Source: Rubrivivax sp. (GTDB lineage: Bacteria > Pseudomonadota > Gammaproteobacteria > Burkholderiales > Burkholderiaceae_C). From it: DNA of 64,000 bases. The notes beneath the pieces are model-generated. The model was not told where the DNA came from. It did no database searches and worked only from the letters and a program-made list of their open reading frames with translations. The stretch is taken from assembly GCA_016719535.1 (NCBI GenBank), contig JADJYX010000045.1, positions 26,497 through 90,496 on the forward strand. The letters are read 5' to 3'. The translations under genes were made by a program, and so were the position numbers. This document shows, piece by piece, positions 52,544 through 63,189 of this stretch. Position 1 is the stretch's first letter, and every line of letters starts with the position of its first letter.

Positions 52544-53011
52544 ATGGCCCTGCTCACGTTGACGGTCAACGGGCGCGACGTCTCGCGCGACGTGCCGCCC
52601 CAGACCCTGCTCGTCGATTTCATCCGCGACCACCTGCGCCTGACCGGCACCCATATCGGCTGCGACACCGCGCAGTGCGGCGCCTGCACCGTGCACCTGA
52701 ACGGCCGCGCCACCAAGAGCTGCAACATGCTCGCGCTACAGGCGCAGGGCGCGCAGGTCACCACGATCGAGGGCCTGGCCGCCACGGACGGCACGCTGCA
52801 CCCGATGCAGGCCGCCTTCCGCGCCTGCCATGGCCTGCAGTGCGGCTTCTGCACACCGGGCATGGTGATGAGCGCGGTCGACCTCGTGCAGCACCATGAC
52901 TGCTCCAGCGAGGAACAGCTGCGCCAGGGCCTGGAGGGCAACATCTGCCGCTGCACGGGCTACCACAACATCGTCAAGGCCGTGCAGCAGGGCGCGGCCG
53001 CGATGAAATGA
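52544..53011 (+). CDS. coxS: Molybdenum hydroxylase small [2Fe-2S] subunit (CoxS-like)
   Basis: It starts at ATG 52544 ([17 protein letters not shown]); 155 aa. It has a plant-type [2Fe-2S] motif ([16 protein letters not shown] ... C) and the second all-helical [2Fe-2S] motif ([10 protein letters not shown] ... NICRCTGY), both complete. It passes electrons from the Mo site to FAD. It is 16 bp before the large subunit gene. Confidence 0.94.
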   Translation: MALLTLTVNGRDVSRDVPPQTLLVDFIRDHLRLTGTHIGCDTAQCGACTVHLNGRATKSCNMLALQAQGAQVTTIEGLAATDGTLHPMQAAFRACHGLQCGFCTPGMVMSAVDLVQHHDCSSEEQLRQGLEGNICRCTGYHNIVKAVQQGAAAMK

Positions 53012-53027
53012 CCACGGGGACCACACC

Positions 53028-55391
53028 ATGAATGCACCCACCCCCGGCTTCATCGGCAAATCCGTCGAGCGGCGCGAAGACCTGCGCTTCCTCACCGGTC
53101 GCGGCCAGTACACCGACGACATCACGCTGCCAGGGCAGACCCACGGGGTCTTCCTGCGCTCGCCTCACGCACACGCTGTCATCACGGGCATCGACACCAC
53201 AGAGGCCGCCAAGGCCCCGGGCGTGCTCGGCATCTTCACCGGGGAGCATTTCAAGGCCGTCGGCGGCCTGCCCTGCGGCTGGCTGATCAACAACATCGAC
53301 GGCACGCCGATGAAGGAGCCCAGGCACCCCATCCTGGCGGGTCTTGCAGGTGGCAAGGTGCGCTACGTGGGCGACCGCGTGGCCCTGGTGGTGGCCGAGT
53401 CGGTCGACCAGGCCAAGGCGGCAGCGGCGCTGATCGCCGTCGACTACCAGCCACTGCCGGCCATCGTCGACCCGGCCACGGTGGCGATGGTGGGCGCCAG
53501 CGTGCACGACGAAGCGCCGGACAACCAGTGCTACCGCTGGAGCATCGGCGACGCCGACGGCACCGACGCCGCCATCCGCGGCGCCGCCCATGTCACGCGG
53601 CTGGCCTTTCGCAACAACCGGCTGATCCCCAACGCCATCGAGCCGCGCGCCGCCAACGCCAGCTACAACGCGGCGGCCGACGAATACACGCTGTATGTGG
53701 CCAACCAGAATCCGCATGTCGAGCGGCTCTTGATGTGCGCCTTCGTGCTCGGCATCCCCGAGCACAAGATGCGCGTCATTGCGCCCGATGTCGGCGGCGG
53801 CTTCGGCAGCAAGATCTTCCTCTACGGCGAGGAGACGGCGCTGGTGTGGGCCAGCAGGCACATCGGCCGCCCCATCAAGTGGACGGCCGAGCGCGCCGAG
53901 GCCTTCCTGTCCGACGCCCATGGCCGCGACCACGTCACCACCGCCGAACTGGCGATGGACAAGGACGGCCGGTTTCTGGCGCTGCGCGTCAATACCACGG
54001 CCAACCTGGGCGCCTATCTGTCGACCTTCTCGTCGGCGGTGCCCACCATCCTGTATGCCACGCTGCTGGCCGGCCAGTACGCCACGCCCAGGATCCACTG
54101 CACGGTGAAGGCGGTCTTCACCACCACCGCGCCGGTCGATGCCTACCGCGGCGCCGGCCGGCCCGAAGCCACCTACGTGGTCGAGCGCCTGGTCGAGACA
54201 GCGGCCAGGGACATGGGGATCGACCCCGCCGAGATCCGCCGCCGCAATTTCATCCGCAGCTTCCCCTATGCCACGCCGGTGGGCCTGACCTACGACACCG
54301 GCGACTACGAGGCGACGCTGAACCGCGCACTCGAACTGGCCGACGTCGAGGGCTTCGCCGCCCGCCGCGCCGCCAGCGCGGCCAAGGGGCTGAAGCGCGG
54401 CCTCGGCTACAGCGCCTACATCGAGGCCTGCGGCATCGCACCGTCGTCGGTGGCGGGCGCGCTGGGCGCACGTGCCGGCCTGTTCGAGGCCGGCGAGGTG
54501 CGCGTGCATCCCACCGGCAAGGTGACCATCTTCACCGGCAGCCACAGCCACGGCCAGGGCCATGAGACCACCTTCGCGCAGGTGGTGGCCGACAAGCTGG
54601 GCATCCCGATGGACGACGTGTCCATCGAGCATGGCGATACGGCCAAGGTGCTGTTCGGCATGGGCACCTACGGCAGCCGCTCGCTGGCCGTCGGCGGCAC
54701 GGCCATCGTCAAGGCGGTCGACAAGGTGATCGCCAAGGGCCGGAAGATCGCCGCCCACCTGATGGAGGCGAGCGACGCCGACGTGATCTTCGAGGGCGGC
54801 CAGTTCAAGGTGGCCGGCACCGACAAGGCGGTACCCTTTGCGCAGGTGTCGCTGACGGCCTATGTGCCGCACAACTTCCCGCACGACAAGCTGGAGCCGG
54901 GCCTCAACGAAAACGCCTTCTACGACCCCAGCAACTTCACCTACCCGGCCGGCACCTATATCTGCGAGGTCGAGGTCGACCCCGCCACCGGCGTGGTGCG
55001 CATCGAGCGCATGACCGCCTGCGACGACTTCGGCAACGTCGTCAACCCGATGATCGTCGAGGGCCAGGTGCACGGCGGCCTGGCGCAGGGCATCGGCCAG
55101 GCGCTGCTGGAGCAGGCCGTCTACGACACCGACAGCGGCCAGCTGCTGACCGGCAGCTACATGGACTACGCCATGCCGCGCGCCGACGACCTGCCCAGCT
55201 TCACCGTCGAGACCGCCAAGGGCACGCCCTGCACGCACAACCCGCTGGGCGTGAAGGGCTGCGGCGAGGCCGGCGCCATCGGCAGCCCGCCGGCGGTCAT
55301 CAACGCCATCTGCGACGCGCTGGGCGTGCGGGACATCGCCATGCCGGCAACCCCCTACACTGTGTGGAAAGCTGCCCGCGCGGCGGCCTGA
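53028..55391 (+). CDS. coxL: Molybdenum hydroxylase large subunit, form-II CoxL-like
   Basis: The 787-aa protein has the MCD-binding motifs [16 protein letters not shown] context and the catalytic Glu in [12 protein letters not shown]. The active-site loop is AYRGAGR (about residue 370), which defines form II; true CO dehydrogenases (form I) have AYxCSFR. CO oxidation is therefore not supported, and the natural substrate (an aromatic, heterocycle or aldehyde) is unknown. It is cytoplasmic, in a coxSLM order. Confidence 0.93.
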   Translation: MNAPTPGFIGKSVERREDLRFLTGRGQYTDDITLPGQTHGVFLRSPHAHAVITGIDTTEAAKAPGVLGIFTGEHFKAVGGLPCGWLINNIDGTPMKEPRHPILAGLAGGKVRYVGDRVALVVAESVDQAKAAAALIAVDYQPLPAIVDPATVAMVGASVHDEAPDNQCYRWSIGDADGTDAAIRGAAHVTRLAFRNNRLIPNAIEPRAANASYNAAADEYTLYVANQNPHVERLLMCAFVLGIPEHKMRVIAPDVGGGFGSKIFLYGEETALVWASRHIGRPIKWTAERAEAFLSDAHGRDHVTTAELAMDKDGRFLALRVNTTANLGAYLSTFSSAVPTILYATLLAGQYATPRIHCTVKAVFTTTAPVDAYRGAGRPEATYVVERLVETAARDMGIDPAEIRRRNFIRSFPYATPVGLTYDTGDYEATLNRALELADVEGFAARRAASAAKGLKRGLGYSAYIEACGIAPSSVAGALGARAGLFEAGEVRVHPTGKVTIFTGSHSHGQGHETTFAQVVADKLGIPMDDVSIEHGDTAKVLFGMGTYGSRSLAVGGTAIVKAVDKVIAKGRKIAAHLMEASDADVIFEGGQFKVAGTDKAVPFAQVSLTAYVPHNFPHDKLEPGLNENAFYDPSNFTYPAGTYICEVEVDPATGVVRIERMTACDDFGNVVNPMIVEGQVHGGLAQGIGQALLEQAVYDTDSGQLLTGSYMDYAMPRADDLPSFTVETAKGTPCTHNPLGVKGCGEAGAIGSPPAVINAICDALGVRDIAMPATPYTVWKAARAAA

Positions 55392-55409
55392 GCGAGGACA
55401 CCCGACACC

Positions 55410-56192
55410 ATGCAAGCCTTCACCTACAGCAACCCGGCCACGGTGGCCGATGCCGCCCGGGCCGCGGCCGCCGGCGCCAGGCCGATCGCCGGCGGGCAGA
55501 GCCTGCTGCCCTCGATGAAGCTGGGCCTGGCGGCGCCGGAGGCGCTGGCCGACCTGGGCAGCATCGCGGACCTGAAAGGCATCACGGTCGCCAACGGCGT
55601 CGTCAGGATCGGTGCCATGACCACGCACGCCGCCGTGGCCGCCAGTGCCGACGTGCAGCGCGCCATTCCGGCGCTGGCGCAACTGGCCGGGAATATCGGC
55701 GACCGCCAGGTGCGCAACCGCGGCACGCTCGGCGGCAGCCTGGCCAACAACGACCCCGCGGCCTGCTACCCGGCCGCCGTGCTGGGCCTGGGCGCCACCG
55801 TGCACACCAGCCGGCGCGACATCGCCGCCGATGACTTCTTCCAGGGCATCTATGCCACCGCGCTGGCCGAGGACGAACTCATCACCGCGGTGAGCTTCCC
55901 CATCCCCGAGCAGGCGGGCTGGCAGAAATTCAAGCAACCGGCGTCGCGCTTCTCGCTCGTCGGCGTCTTCGTCAGCCGGGGCCCGAAGGGTGTGCGCGTG
56001 GCCGTCACCGGCGCCGGCGCGGGCGGCGTCTTCCGCGTCGAGGGGCTGGAGGACAGGCTGGCCGCCAGCTGGTCGGCCGCGGCGCTGAACGGCGCGACGG
56101 TGCCCGCCGACGGCCTCAACAGCGACCTGCACGGCTCGGCCGAATACCGCGCGGCGCTGATCCCGGTGCTGGCGGCGCGGGCCGTCGGCTGA
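55410..56192 (+). CDS. coxM: Molybdenum hydroxylase FAD subunit (CoxM-like)
   Basis: It starts at ATG 55410; 260 aa. The two FAD-binding motifs, AGGQSLLPSMKL (about residue 27) and GTLGGSLANNDPAACYP (about 108), are intact, as is the C-terminal CoxM domain. It hands electrons to the respiratory chain or quinone. It is followed by a strong terminator. Confidence 0.93.
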   Translation: MQAFTYSNPATVADAARAAAAGARPIAGGQSLLPSMKLGLAAPEALADLGSIADLKGITVANGVVRIGAMTTHAAVAASADVQRAIPALAQLAGNIGDRQVRNRGTLGGSLANNDPAACYPAAVLGLGATVHTSRRDIAADDFFQGIYATALAEDELITAVSFPIPEQAGWQKFKQPASRFSLVGVFVSRGPKGVRVAVTGAGAGGVFRVEGLEDRLAASWSAAALNGATVPADGLNSDLHGSAEYRAALIPVLAARAVG

Positions 56193-56212
56193 TTGCCTTT
56201 GGCTGACCCCGC

Positions 56213-56238
56213 AAACGCCGCAGTCGCTGCGGCGTTTT
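56213..56238 (+). terminator. Rho-independent terminator after coxM
   Basis: An 11-bp perfect stem, AAACGCCGCAG/CTGCGGCGTTT, with loop TCG and TTTT tail, ends 16 bp before the coxD GTG, so coxD-coxE may need read-through or their own promoter. Confidence 0.75.
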
Positions 56239-56254
56239 GCTTTGAGATGCTTCC

Positions 56255-57157
56255 GTGACCGAACTCCCATCCAGCATCGACGACACCGCCGCACAACTGC
56301 TGGCGCATGACTACGTGAGCGACCGCCCGCTGGCCACCGTGGTCTTTCTGGCGCTGAAGCTGCAGCGGCCGCTGTTCCTGGAGGGCGAGCCCGGTACCGG
56401 CAAGACCGAGATCGCGCGCACGCTGGCCACGATGCTCGGGCGCGAGCTGATCCGCCTGCAGTGCTACGAGGGCCTGGACCTGGCCGGCGCCGCCTACGAG
56501 TGGAACTATGGCCGCCAGATGATGGAGATCCGGCTGGCCGAGAAGGAAGGCATCGGCCGCGACGCGCTGGCCGCCGAACTCTTCGGCGAACGCTTCCTGA
56601 ACCAGCGCGCGCTGCTGCAGGCCATCGACCCGAAGCGGGCTGAACCGCCGGTGCTGCTGATCGACGAGCTCGACCGTGCCGACGAACCCTTCGAGGCCTT
56701 CCTGCTGGAAGTGCTGAGCGAATTCCAGATCACCATCCCCGAACTCGGCACCGTGAAGGCCGCGCAGCCGCCGATCGTCATCCTGACCAGCAACCGCACG
56801 CGCGAGATCCACGATGCCGTCAAGCGCCGCTGCCTGTACCACTGGGTGGGCTTCCCCGATGCCGCGCGCGAGCTGCAGATCCTGCAACGCCGCGTGCCCG
56901 GTGCGGGCGAGGAACTGGCGCGCCAGATCGTCGCCTTCGTGCAGCAGCTGCGCGCGATCGAGCTCTACAAGCTGCCCGGCATCGCCGAGACCCTCGAGTG
57001 GACGCGCGCGCTGCTGGCGCTCGACACCGTGGTGCTGGACCCGCGCGTGATCCAGGACACGCTGGGCGTGCTGCTCAAATACCAGGACGACATCGTGCGC
57101 TTGCAGGGCAGCGAGGCGGCGCGCCTCCTCGAGCAGGTGCGCAACGCGGCGAGGTGA
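56255..57157 (+). CDS. coxD: MoxR-family AAA ATPase (CoxD-like)
   Basis: It starts at GTG 56255; 300 aa. It carries Walker A EGEPGTGKTEIARTLA, Walker B VLLIDELDRADEPFEAFLLE and sensor ILTSNRTREIHDAVKRR. CoxD-type MoxR chaperones act with VWA protein CoxE in assembling the Cu- or sulfur-bearing Mo active site of CoxL-like enzymes. It lies 63 bp after coxM, beyond a terminator. Confidence 0.92.
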   Translation: MTELPSSIDDTAAQLLAHDYVSDRPLATVVFLALKLQRPLFLEGEPGTGKTEIARTLATMLGRELIRLQCYEGLDLAGAAYEWNYGRQMMEIRLAEKEGIGRDALAAELFGERFLNQRALLQAIDPKRAEPPVLLIDELDRADEPFEAFLLEVLSEFQITIPELGTVKAAQPPIVILTSNRTREIHDAVKRRCLYHWVGFPDAARELQILQRRVPGAGEELARQIVAFVQQLRAIELYKLPGIAETLEWTRALLALDTVVLDPRVIQDTLGVLLKYQDDIVRLQGSEAARLLEQVRNAAR

Positions 57158-57161
57158 GGCG

Positions 57162-57401
57162 ATGGCGATCGAATTGAGCAAGGAAGCGCGCGCGCAGGCC
57201 ATCGCCTCGATCGAGCGCTGGTTCCAGGACGAGCGCGACGAGCGCATCGGCAATATCGCGGCCGGCGCGCTGCTGGGTTTTTTTCTCGAAGAGATCGGCC
57301 CCAGCGTCAGGGGTGGCACAGGGGCGCCAGGTGGTGAGCCGACACGGGCCGAGAACTGGCGCAAGGTGGACGCTGCCACCCGAAAAGGGCGCAAGGGCTG
57401 A
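57162..57401 (+). CDS. DUF2164-family small protein, with likely compensating indels
   Basis: It starts at ATG 57162; 79 aa. The first half (IELSKEARAQAIASIERWFQ, NIAAGALLGFFLEEIGP) matches DUF2164. After SV the text departs from the family; reading the neighbouring frame between about 57310 and 57350 gives GVAQGRQVVSRH, closer to the family, before the original frame resumes (NWRKVDAATRKG). Two opposite indels would explain this. Function unknown. It separates coxD and coxE by 4 and 2 bp. Confidence 0.65.
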   Translation: MAIELSKEARAQAIASIERWFQDERDERIGNIAAGALLGFFLEEIGPSVRGGTGAPGGEPTRAENWRKVDAATRKGRKG

Positions 57402-57403
57402 GC

Positions 57404-58612
57404 ATGCTGGCCACCCGCCAGACGCCGGGCCGCCTGGCGGAAAACGTCATGCACTTCGCGCGCGTGCTGCGCGCGGCCGGCATGCCGGTGGGCAGCGACC
57501 GCGTGCAGACCGCGCTGCAGGCGCTGCAGGTGGCCGGGCTGGCGCGGCGCGACGACTTCCACGCCGTGCTGGCGGCCTGCCTGCTCGACCGCATCGAACA
57601 CCGCGAGCTGTTCGACCAGGCCTTCGATCTGTTCTGGCGCGACCCCGATTTCGAAGGCCGCATGCGCGCGCTGCTGCTGCCCAAGGTGCAGGCCAAGGAC
57701 GGGCCGCCGCCGGTGCCCGAGAACCGCCGCCTGGGCGAGGCGCTGTTCCCGCGCGGCCCCGGGGATGAGCCTCCACCGCCCGCCGGCGAAGAGCAGGAGA
57801 TCGACGCCGCACTGACCTTCAACGACCGCGAGCACCTGCAGAAAGCCGATTTCGAGACCATGAGCGCCGACGAATGGCGCCATGCGCAGCGCCTGCTGGC
57901 GCAGCTGCCGCTGGCTTTCGAGCCCATCCGCACGCGCCGCAGCCGCCGCGCCGCGCACCCCGGCCGTGCCGACTGGCGTGCCACGCTGCAGGCCATGGCC
58001 CGCCACGGCGGCGAGTTGTGGAACCTGCGCTGGCGCCAGCCGCGCACGCGGCCCGCACCGCTGGTGCTGCTGGCCGATATCTCGGGCAGCATGAGCCGCT
58101 ATTCGCGCATGCTGCTGCACTTCGGCCACCTGCTGGGGCACGCCGATGCGCGCGTCGAGAGCTTCGTCTTCGGCACGCGGCTCACGCGCACCACACGCCT
58201 GCTGAAGAGCCGCGATCCCGATCTGGCCGTGGCCCAGGTCGTGCGCGCGGTCGAGGACTGGTCGGGCGGCACGCGCATCACCACCAGCCTGCATCAATTC
58301 AACCAGCGCTGGGCGCGCCGCGTGCTGCCGGGCAATGCCACCGTCTTGCTGATCACCGACGGCCTCGAGCATGGCGACACCGCCGCATTGAGCTTCGAGA
58401 TGGACCGCCTGCACAAGAGCTGCCGGCGTCTGATCTGGCTGAACCCGCTGCTGCGCTTCGACGGCTTCGAGCCGCGCGCCGGTGGCATCAAGGCCATGCT
58501 GCCCCATGTCGACCGCTTCCTGCCGGCGCACAACCTGGCCAGCCTGGCGCAGCTGGTGGACGTGCTGGCCGACCCGCAAGCTCACCACCGGATGCCTCCG
58601 CGCATCCGCTGA
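57404..58612 (+). CDS. coxE: VWA-domain protein (CoxE-like)
   Basis: It starts at ATG 57404; 402 aa. The C-terminal von Willebrand A domain has the MIDAS motif DISGSMSRYS (about residue 226) and GGTRITTSL and ITDGLEHGD. The N-terminal part is the usual CoxE helical region with an acidic/Pro linker (RGPGDEPPPPAGEEQEID). It works with CoxD in Mo-hydroxylase maturation. Confidence 0.93.
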   Translation: MLATRQTPGRLAENVMHFARVLRAAGMPVGSDRVQTALQALQVAGLARRDDFHAVLAACLLDRIEHRELFDQAFDLFWRDPDFEGRMRALLLPKVQAKDGPPPVPENRRLGEALFPRGPGDEPPPPAGEEQEIDAALTFNDREHLQKADFETMSADEWRHAQRLLAQLPLAFEPIRTRRSRRAAHPGRADWRATLQAMARHGGELWNLRWRQPRTRPAPLVLLADISGSMSRYSRMLLHFGHLLGHADARVESFVFGTRLTRTTRLLKSRDPDLAVAQVVRAVEDWSGGTRITTSLHQFNQRWARRVLPGNATVLLITDGLEHGDTAALSFEMDRLHKSCRRLIWLNPLLRFDGFEPRAGGIKAMLPHVDRFLPAHNLASLAQLVDVLADPQAHHRMPPRIR

Positions 58613-58693
58613 AGCACCCTGGCAAGGCGCCGCACGTGGTGGCAACATCGTCGCAAGGCCACGCCTCGATGGCGGCCACAGGGGGTTTGCACC

Positions 58694-59886
58694 ATGTCCA
58701 TCGTCCATACCGCGATCGATGCCGAAGGCCGAACCGTGCGATACCGCGACCGCAAGCGCTGGGCCTGGGCCTTGTCGGTGGTGTGGCCGCTGTTGCCGCT
58801 GACCGGGCTGGCGGCACACCACTTCAGCGGCCTGGAGATCGGCCTCGCGCTGCCCTTGCTCATCAGCTACGGGCTGATGCCGCTGCTGGACGCGCTGATC
58901 GGCGAGGACGAGAACAACCCGCCCGAGGCCGTGGTGCCGCAGCTCGACGCCGACCGCTACTACCGCTGGCTGACCTGGGCCACGGTGCCGCTGCACTTCG
59001 TGGCGCTGATCGCCTGCGCGGGGTGGGCGGGCACGCAGGATCTGTCGTGGTGGGCACTGGGCCTGCTGGCCTATGTGGCCGGCGCCGATGCCGGCCTGGG
59101 GCTGAATACCGCGCACGAACTCGGCCACAAGCACAACCGGCTGGAGCAGTTGCTGGCGCGGCTGGCGCTGGCGGTGCCGGCCTATGGGCACTTTACGGTC
59201 GAGCATGGCCGCGGCCACCACCGTTGGGTGGCCACGCCCGAAGACCATGCCAGCTCGCGCATGGGCGAGTCGATTTATCGCTTCGCGCTGCGCGAGCTGC
59301 CGGGCGGCATCCGCCGCGCCTGGGCGCTGGAATCCGAACGCCTGGTGGCGCAGGGCCGCTCGCCCTGGTCGTGGCACAACACCATGCTGCAGAGCTACGC
59401 GGTGACGCTGCTGCTGCAGGGCGGACTGGTGGCCGCCTTCGGCTGGGTGATGCTGCCCTTCCTGGCCATCCACAACCTGGTCGCCTGGTGGCAGCTGACC
59501 TCGGCCAATTATGTCGAACATTACGGCCTGCTGCGCCGCAAGCTGCCCAGCGGCGCCTACGAGGCGCCGCAGCCGCACCATTCGTGGAACACCAACCACC
59601 TGGTGACGAACCTCGCAACCTTCCACCTCCAGCGCCACTCCGACCACCATGCTTTCCCGTCGCGGCGTTACCAGTCGCTGCGCCACTTTCCGACCTGCCG
59701 CAACTGCCCAGCGGTTATTTCGGCATGTTTCCGCTGGCCTATGTGCCGCCGCTGTGGTTCAAGGTGATGGACCCGCGGGCTGCTGGCGCTGCCGCAGGTG
59801 CAGGGCGACCTGAACGCGTCAACGTCTGCCCGCGCCGGCGCGCGGCGCTGCAGGCGCGTTACGGCACCCAGGCCACGATGGCTTGA
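58694..59886 (+). CDS. alkB: Alkane 1-monooxygenase (AlkB), C-terminus frameshifted
   Basis: It starts at ATG 58694 (MSIVHTAIDAEGRTVRYRD). The membrane di-iron enzyme has six hydrophobic helices and all histidine boxes: NTAHELGHK, EHGRGHHRWVATPEDHASS, NYVEHYGL and LQRHSDHHAFPSRRYQSLRH. After RHF a base change in frame (about 59690) and a second (about 59785) are needed to read the usual tail (LPQLPSGYFGMFPLAYVPPL ... DPR ... RVNVCPRRRAAL) to 59886; uncorrected, it stops at 59767. It hydroxylates medium-chain alkanes. Rubredoxin genes were not seen nearby. Confidence 0.9.
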
Positions 59887-59899
59887 GGAGCGGCAGGCA

Positions 59900-60952
59900 T
59901 CAGCAGGGGCGGCTTCGAGCTGTTCGTCCCCGGTTGTCAGCAGCGCTGCGAATCCACCACTGATCCGCCCCGTCGGCGTCGGGCAGTCGCAGCGTGGTGG
60001 CGATGTCGGTCAAGACCGCGTCGTTCAACTCGATCTGTTTCGCAACGAAGTCGCGCAGGCAGGATGCCGCCTCGGTGAAGCTGAACTCGTCGTGGGCGAA
60101 GGTGAAGACCCGCCCCGCGGCGTTGCCTGTGCAAGGCACCACCAGGAAGTTGCCCGTGCGTGGCTCTTCCCCGACGACCAAGCAATCGTCGACCCAATCG
60201 GGAAGCGAGTCGTTCCTGCCGGGGCCTTGCAGGTGCCGCAACCAATCGCGAAACTGAGCTGCCAGCGCAGGCCATTCGGCAGGCGACGCGATGCGCCTGG
60301 CGCTCTCTCCACTCGCCTCGACGTGGTACAGGTCAACCGATCCGACGGCCGCATAGAAGGCCGCCAGGCCGCCAAGGTCCGGAAGGCCCTGCTCGTCCGA
60401 CGCTGGCGCCGTCACCAGATGGCGAAAGGCGACCTGTTTGCTTCGGGTGGGATCGCCGATCGCCTCGCACTCGAACGTGCCGGCATGGGTCTTCAAGGCC
60501 TCCGCGAGCTCGGTCAGGGTCATGACCTTCTCAGCTACCCTGCTCGGCGGCGCCGCGCGATCCCGCCATCGGGTCGCCTCGCTCAGGGCAGGCACCTTCT
60601 TCTTCCACCAGCGCACCTGCCCCGTCAACACCACCACTTCCGCATCCGCAAGCCCGAGAAACTGCCGGACCTCGTCGAAGTCCTCGCGAAAGTAGAACTG
60701 ATCGCGGTGACGCACGAGATGCAGCGTGAACTCGCCGGGCGCGGTCCGCGTTTCGGCCAGGTAGGCGCATCGACCCGAGGACAAACCAATCCCGACCTCA
60801 CGCAGCCAGCCGCCTTCGAGCGGTCGGTGCTGCCACTCGACGCGCAGGCCACTCGAATCGATCACGATCCCCAGCGGCCGGTGCACGATGGCCACCGCGC
60901 CCCAGTCGATGAGGGCATCACGATCGAATTCGATCAGCGACGCCACGTGCAT
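59900..60952 (-). CDS. SMI1/KNR4 (SUKH)-like domain protein
   Basis: It starts at ATG 60952 (MHVASLIEFDRDALIDWGAV); 350 aa. The C-terminal part (about 195-325; LAAFYAAVGSVDLYHV, LPDWVDDCLVVGEEPRTGNF, LVVPCTGNAAGRVFTFAHDE) looks like a SUKH domain, the commonest immunity-protein fold in contact-dependent toxin systems. The N-terminal 190 residues are not assigned. It lies after a decayed gene on the same strand and beside insertion-sequence remnants, as orphan immunity genes often do. Confidence 0.6.
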   Translation of the reverse strand: MHVASLIEFDRDALIDWGAVAIVHRPLGIVIDSSGLRVEWQHRPLEGGWLREVGIGLSSGRCAYLAETRTAPGEFTLHLVRHRDQFYFREDFDEVRQFLGLADAEVVVLTGQVRWWKKKVPALSEATRWRDRAAPPSRVAEKVMTLTELAEALKTHAGTFECEAIGDPTRSKQVAFRHLVTAPASDEQGLPDLGGLAAFYAAVGSVDLYHVEASGESARRIASPAEWPALAAQFRDWLRHLQGPGRNDSLPDWVDDCLVVGEEPRTGNFLVVPCTGNAAGRVFTFAHDEFSFTEAASCLRDFVAKQIELNDAVLTDIATTLRLPDADGADQWWIRSAADNRGRTARSRPC

Positions 60953-61000
60953 TCCTCTACCGGGTGCATACTGGAAAAGTATGGTTTGTCCCGGGCCGAC

Positions 61001-61700
61001 TTACTGCGCCACATCGCGCATCAGTCGAGCCGGCGTCAGTACCTGGCCGAAGCGACGCTCAAGCATCAGGCACAGGTAAGGCAAGCCGTAGTGATCAATG
61101 TCGGCCAGCATCTGAGCCTGGATCTCTTCGGGGGTCGCTTCCTCCAAACGATAGCCGGACAGCGGGCGCGCCAGCGAAGACGTCGGAAACGAGAGCTCCT
61201 CGTACTCGAAATCTCGTGGCTTTTCCAGCGCGCGGATTCTTTCGAGTCGACCGTCCGCAGACGCACGGGCGGCGATTCCCTTGAGTCAAGGACGCCTTTG
61301 AACACTCCAGACTCGGCGCCCATCCCCACCGATTGACAAACAAGTCTCGGTCGGAACGGGCCGAAAACCGAGATGGACGAACACACGAGACAGGTCACGG
61401 CGACACATAAGCAGATGCGCTCGCTTGTCGCTGTGCACCAGTCGCCACGCTGGTGCGCGCTCGAGGAAGATCCTGCAGACCCCGTACAAGAGCCCGTTCT
61501 TGGTCGCGGACTGGCGGCAACCTGCGTGGGGCCGACCAGCGCGTTCGCAACAGCCGCCAGCGTCGAGGTGACGCATGGCCTCCGCCAATGCCGGCACCGT
61601 CAGCGATTCGAGTTCCGCCGTCGATGGCGGACGATTGAGTACGAACTCGAACAATGTCTCCCAACGGAAAGCGTTTATCCGACGCCCCACCGAAGCAGGC
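61001..61700 (-). pseudogene. Decayed or frameshifted gene of unknown function
   Basis: No single frame is open, but two stretches look protein-like: FEFVLNRPPSTAELESLTVP ... KNGLLYGVCRIFLERAPAWR ... LSRVFVHLGFRPVPTE (about 61350-61690) and, in another frame, DGRLERIRALEKPRDFEYEE ... AQMLADIDHYGLPYLCLMLE ... LMRDVAQ ending at the TAA at 61001. A TGA at about 61280 separates them. It is 48 bp upstream of the SUKH-like gene and may be its toxin or partner. The family is not recognised. Confidence 0.4.
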
Positions 61701-61792
61701 CAAACGCACCGGTGCCGGTGGCGTCGGATAAACCTCGTTGAACTAAACCGCCGCCACGGGGGTGACATGCGGGCTGTTGGGGGAATGGAGGC

Positions 61793-63160
61793 TCAGCAGG
61801 CCAACTCAGGCAACGGCGTTGCGGGCTGCGGGCGGCAGTGGCGGCACGCCGGGATTAGCTGGTAGGGGTGCGCTGGCGGTTGTCGAGGCGACTCGATGTT
61901 GGTGGTGGCCCACAAGGCGGCGAAGAAGACCACAGGCGCGAGACAATCTGTTGCCGTGCCCAGGAGTGCAGGCAAGGTCAGAGGAAGCGTGCGCCGCGGA
62001 TCACGGCGGCCCCCGGCAGCGGCGATGGCGCCGTGCTCCCCGGCGCGCTCGGGCGGCAGTATCGCGGTGGTGCGCCACTGGCCCAGCTTGCAGTGCGGGC
62101 AGCAGGCGATGTCGATGCCGGCCACGCGCTTGAGGAAGGCGGGCGGCATCCGCGCGAGCTTTCGTTGGCCGCGGGCACACGGCCGGCGCCAGCGCGGGCG
62201 GCGGCCAACTCTGGCCTTGACGGCTGGGCTGAGCAGCCCGTAGTGACGGATGCGTTTGGGCCGCGGCAAGACATGCCGCAAGAAGCGAGCGATGAAGTCC
62301 TGACCGTCGATCAAGACGGTGCGCTTGCCGCCGTGGTCGTCAGCGCGAACGCGCAGACGCACGCCCTGGCCGTCGATGCCGACGATGCGCTCGTTGGAGA
62401 TGGCCACCCGGTGCGTGGCGCGACAGATAGTCCAGCACCACCTCGGGCCCGGCCAAGGGTGTCTTGGCGTAGATCACCCAGTCGTGGCGCTTGAGCTGGG
62501 CGAGCCGGGCGGTGACGCGCCACATCGGTGCTGGCCGGATCGTGCGGCAGCTTGCCCGCTTGGCCGGCAAGCCGCAGGGCATCGAGGAACTGCCCGCAGC
62601 ACCTTGGACAGGGCATGCACGGGGGAACAGGGAAGGTCGGGCTGCGCTTGGGCGCACCACTGCTGCCTGATCGTCCAGCCCGCCGCAGGCCATAGCGCAG
62701 CACATGGATGTGCCGGCGCAGGTCCTGCGTCCAGGTGTGCAGCACCAGGGTGAAGGCGGACATGGCACCCAGCCAAAGCGGGGTTGGCGGCGAACTCGGC
62801 GAGGAGTAGCGGCGCACCGCATCAAGGTGCGGTAGACCCAGTGGGCATGGAACTGAGCCAGACCGTTCCAGGGGATGGGGCAACGCGAAGACGAGATGGC
62901 AGTACGGCACAGGCAGCAACTCGGCCAACTGGGCCTGACGCCAGGCATCCCGCGCGCCGCTCTGACACTGCGGGCAATGCCGGTTCCTGCAGGAATGGAA
63001 CAACCGCTGCTCCGCGCCCCACCGGTCACTGCTGCACCTGGCCGCCCAGGGCCGGGTAACCCGCGACAGGCGACGGTGCCCGGCACGCGCCTGAGCAGTG
63101 CTCAGCGCGTGCTGGTTAAAGGCAGAATAAGACCGAAGGTGCGCAGCACCTCAGCCAGGG
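61793..63160 (-). pseudogene. IS91-family (HUH/Y1-type) transposase, multiple frameshifts
   Basis: Pieces in three frames match IS91 transposases in order: AEVLRTFG (about 63150), the zinc-binding FHSCRNRHCPQCQSGARDAW, LLPVPYCHLVFALPHPL, FTLVLHTWTQDLRRHIHVLR, then AISNERIVGIDGQGV, GQDFIARFLRHVLPRPKRIR and a Cys-rich end (IDIACCPHCKLG). Such enzymes move by rolling-circle-like transposition. At least four frame changes occur, so the copy is inactive unless they are sequence errors. Confidence 0.75.
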
Positions 63161-63189
63161 TAACTCACGGCGCTGACAGATCGGTCTGC

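Noticed and set aside
53028..55391. True aerobic carbon-monoxide dehydrogenase
   Set aside because: The active-site loop is AYRGAGR (form II), not AYxCSFR, so CO oxidation cannot be claimed.
52974..59686. Very long minus-strand open frames (more than 1,000 codons) opposite coxLM and coxDE/alkB
   Set aside because: They are mirror frames of strongly coding plus-strand genes, with no motif, ribosome site or sensible composition.
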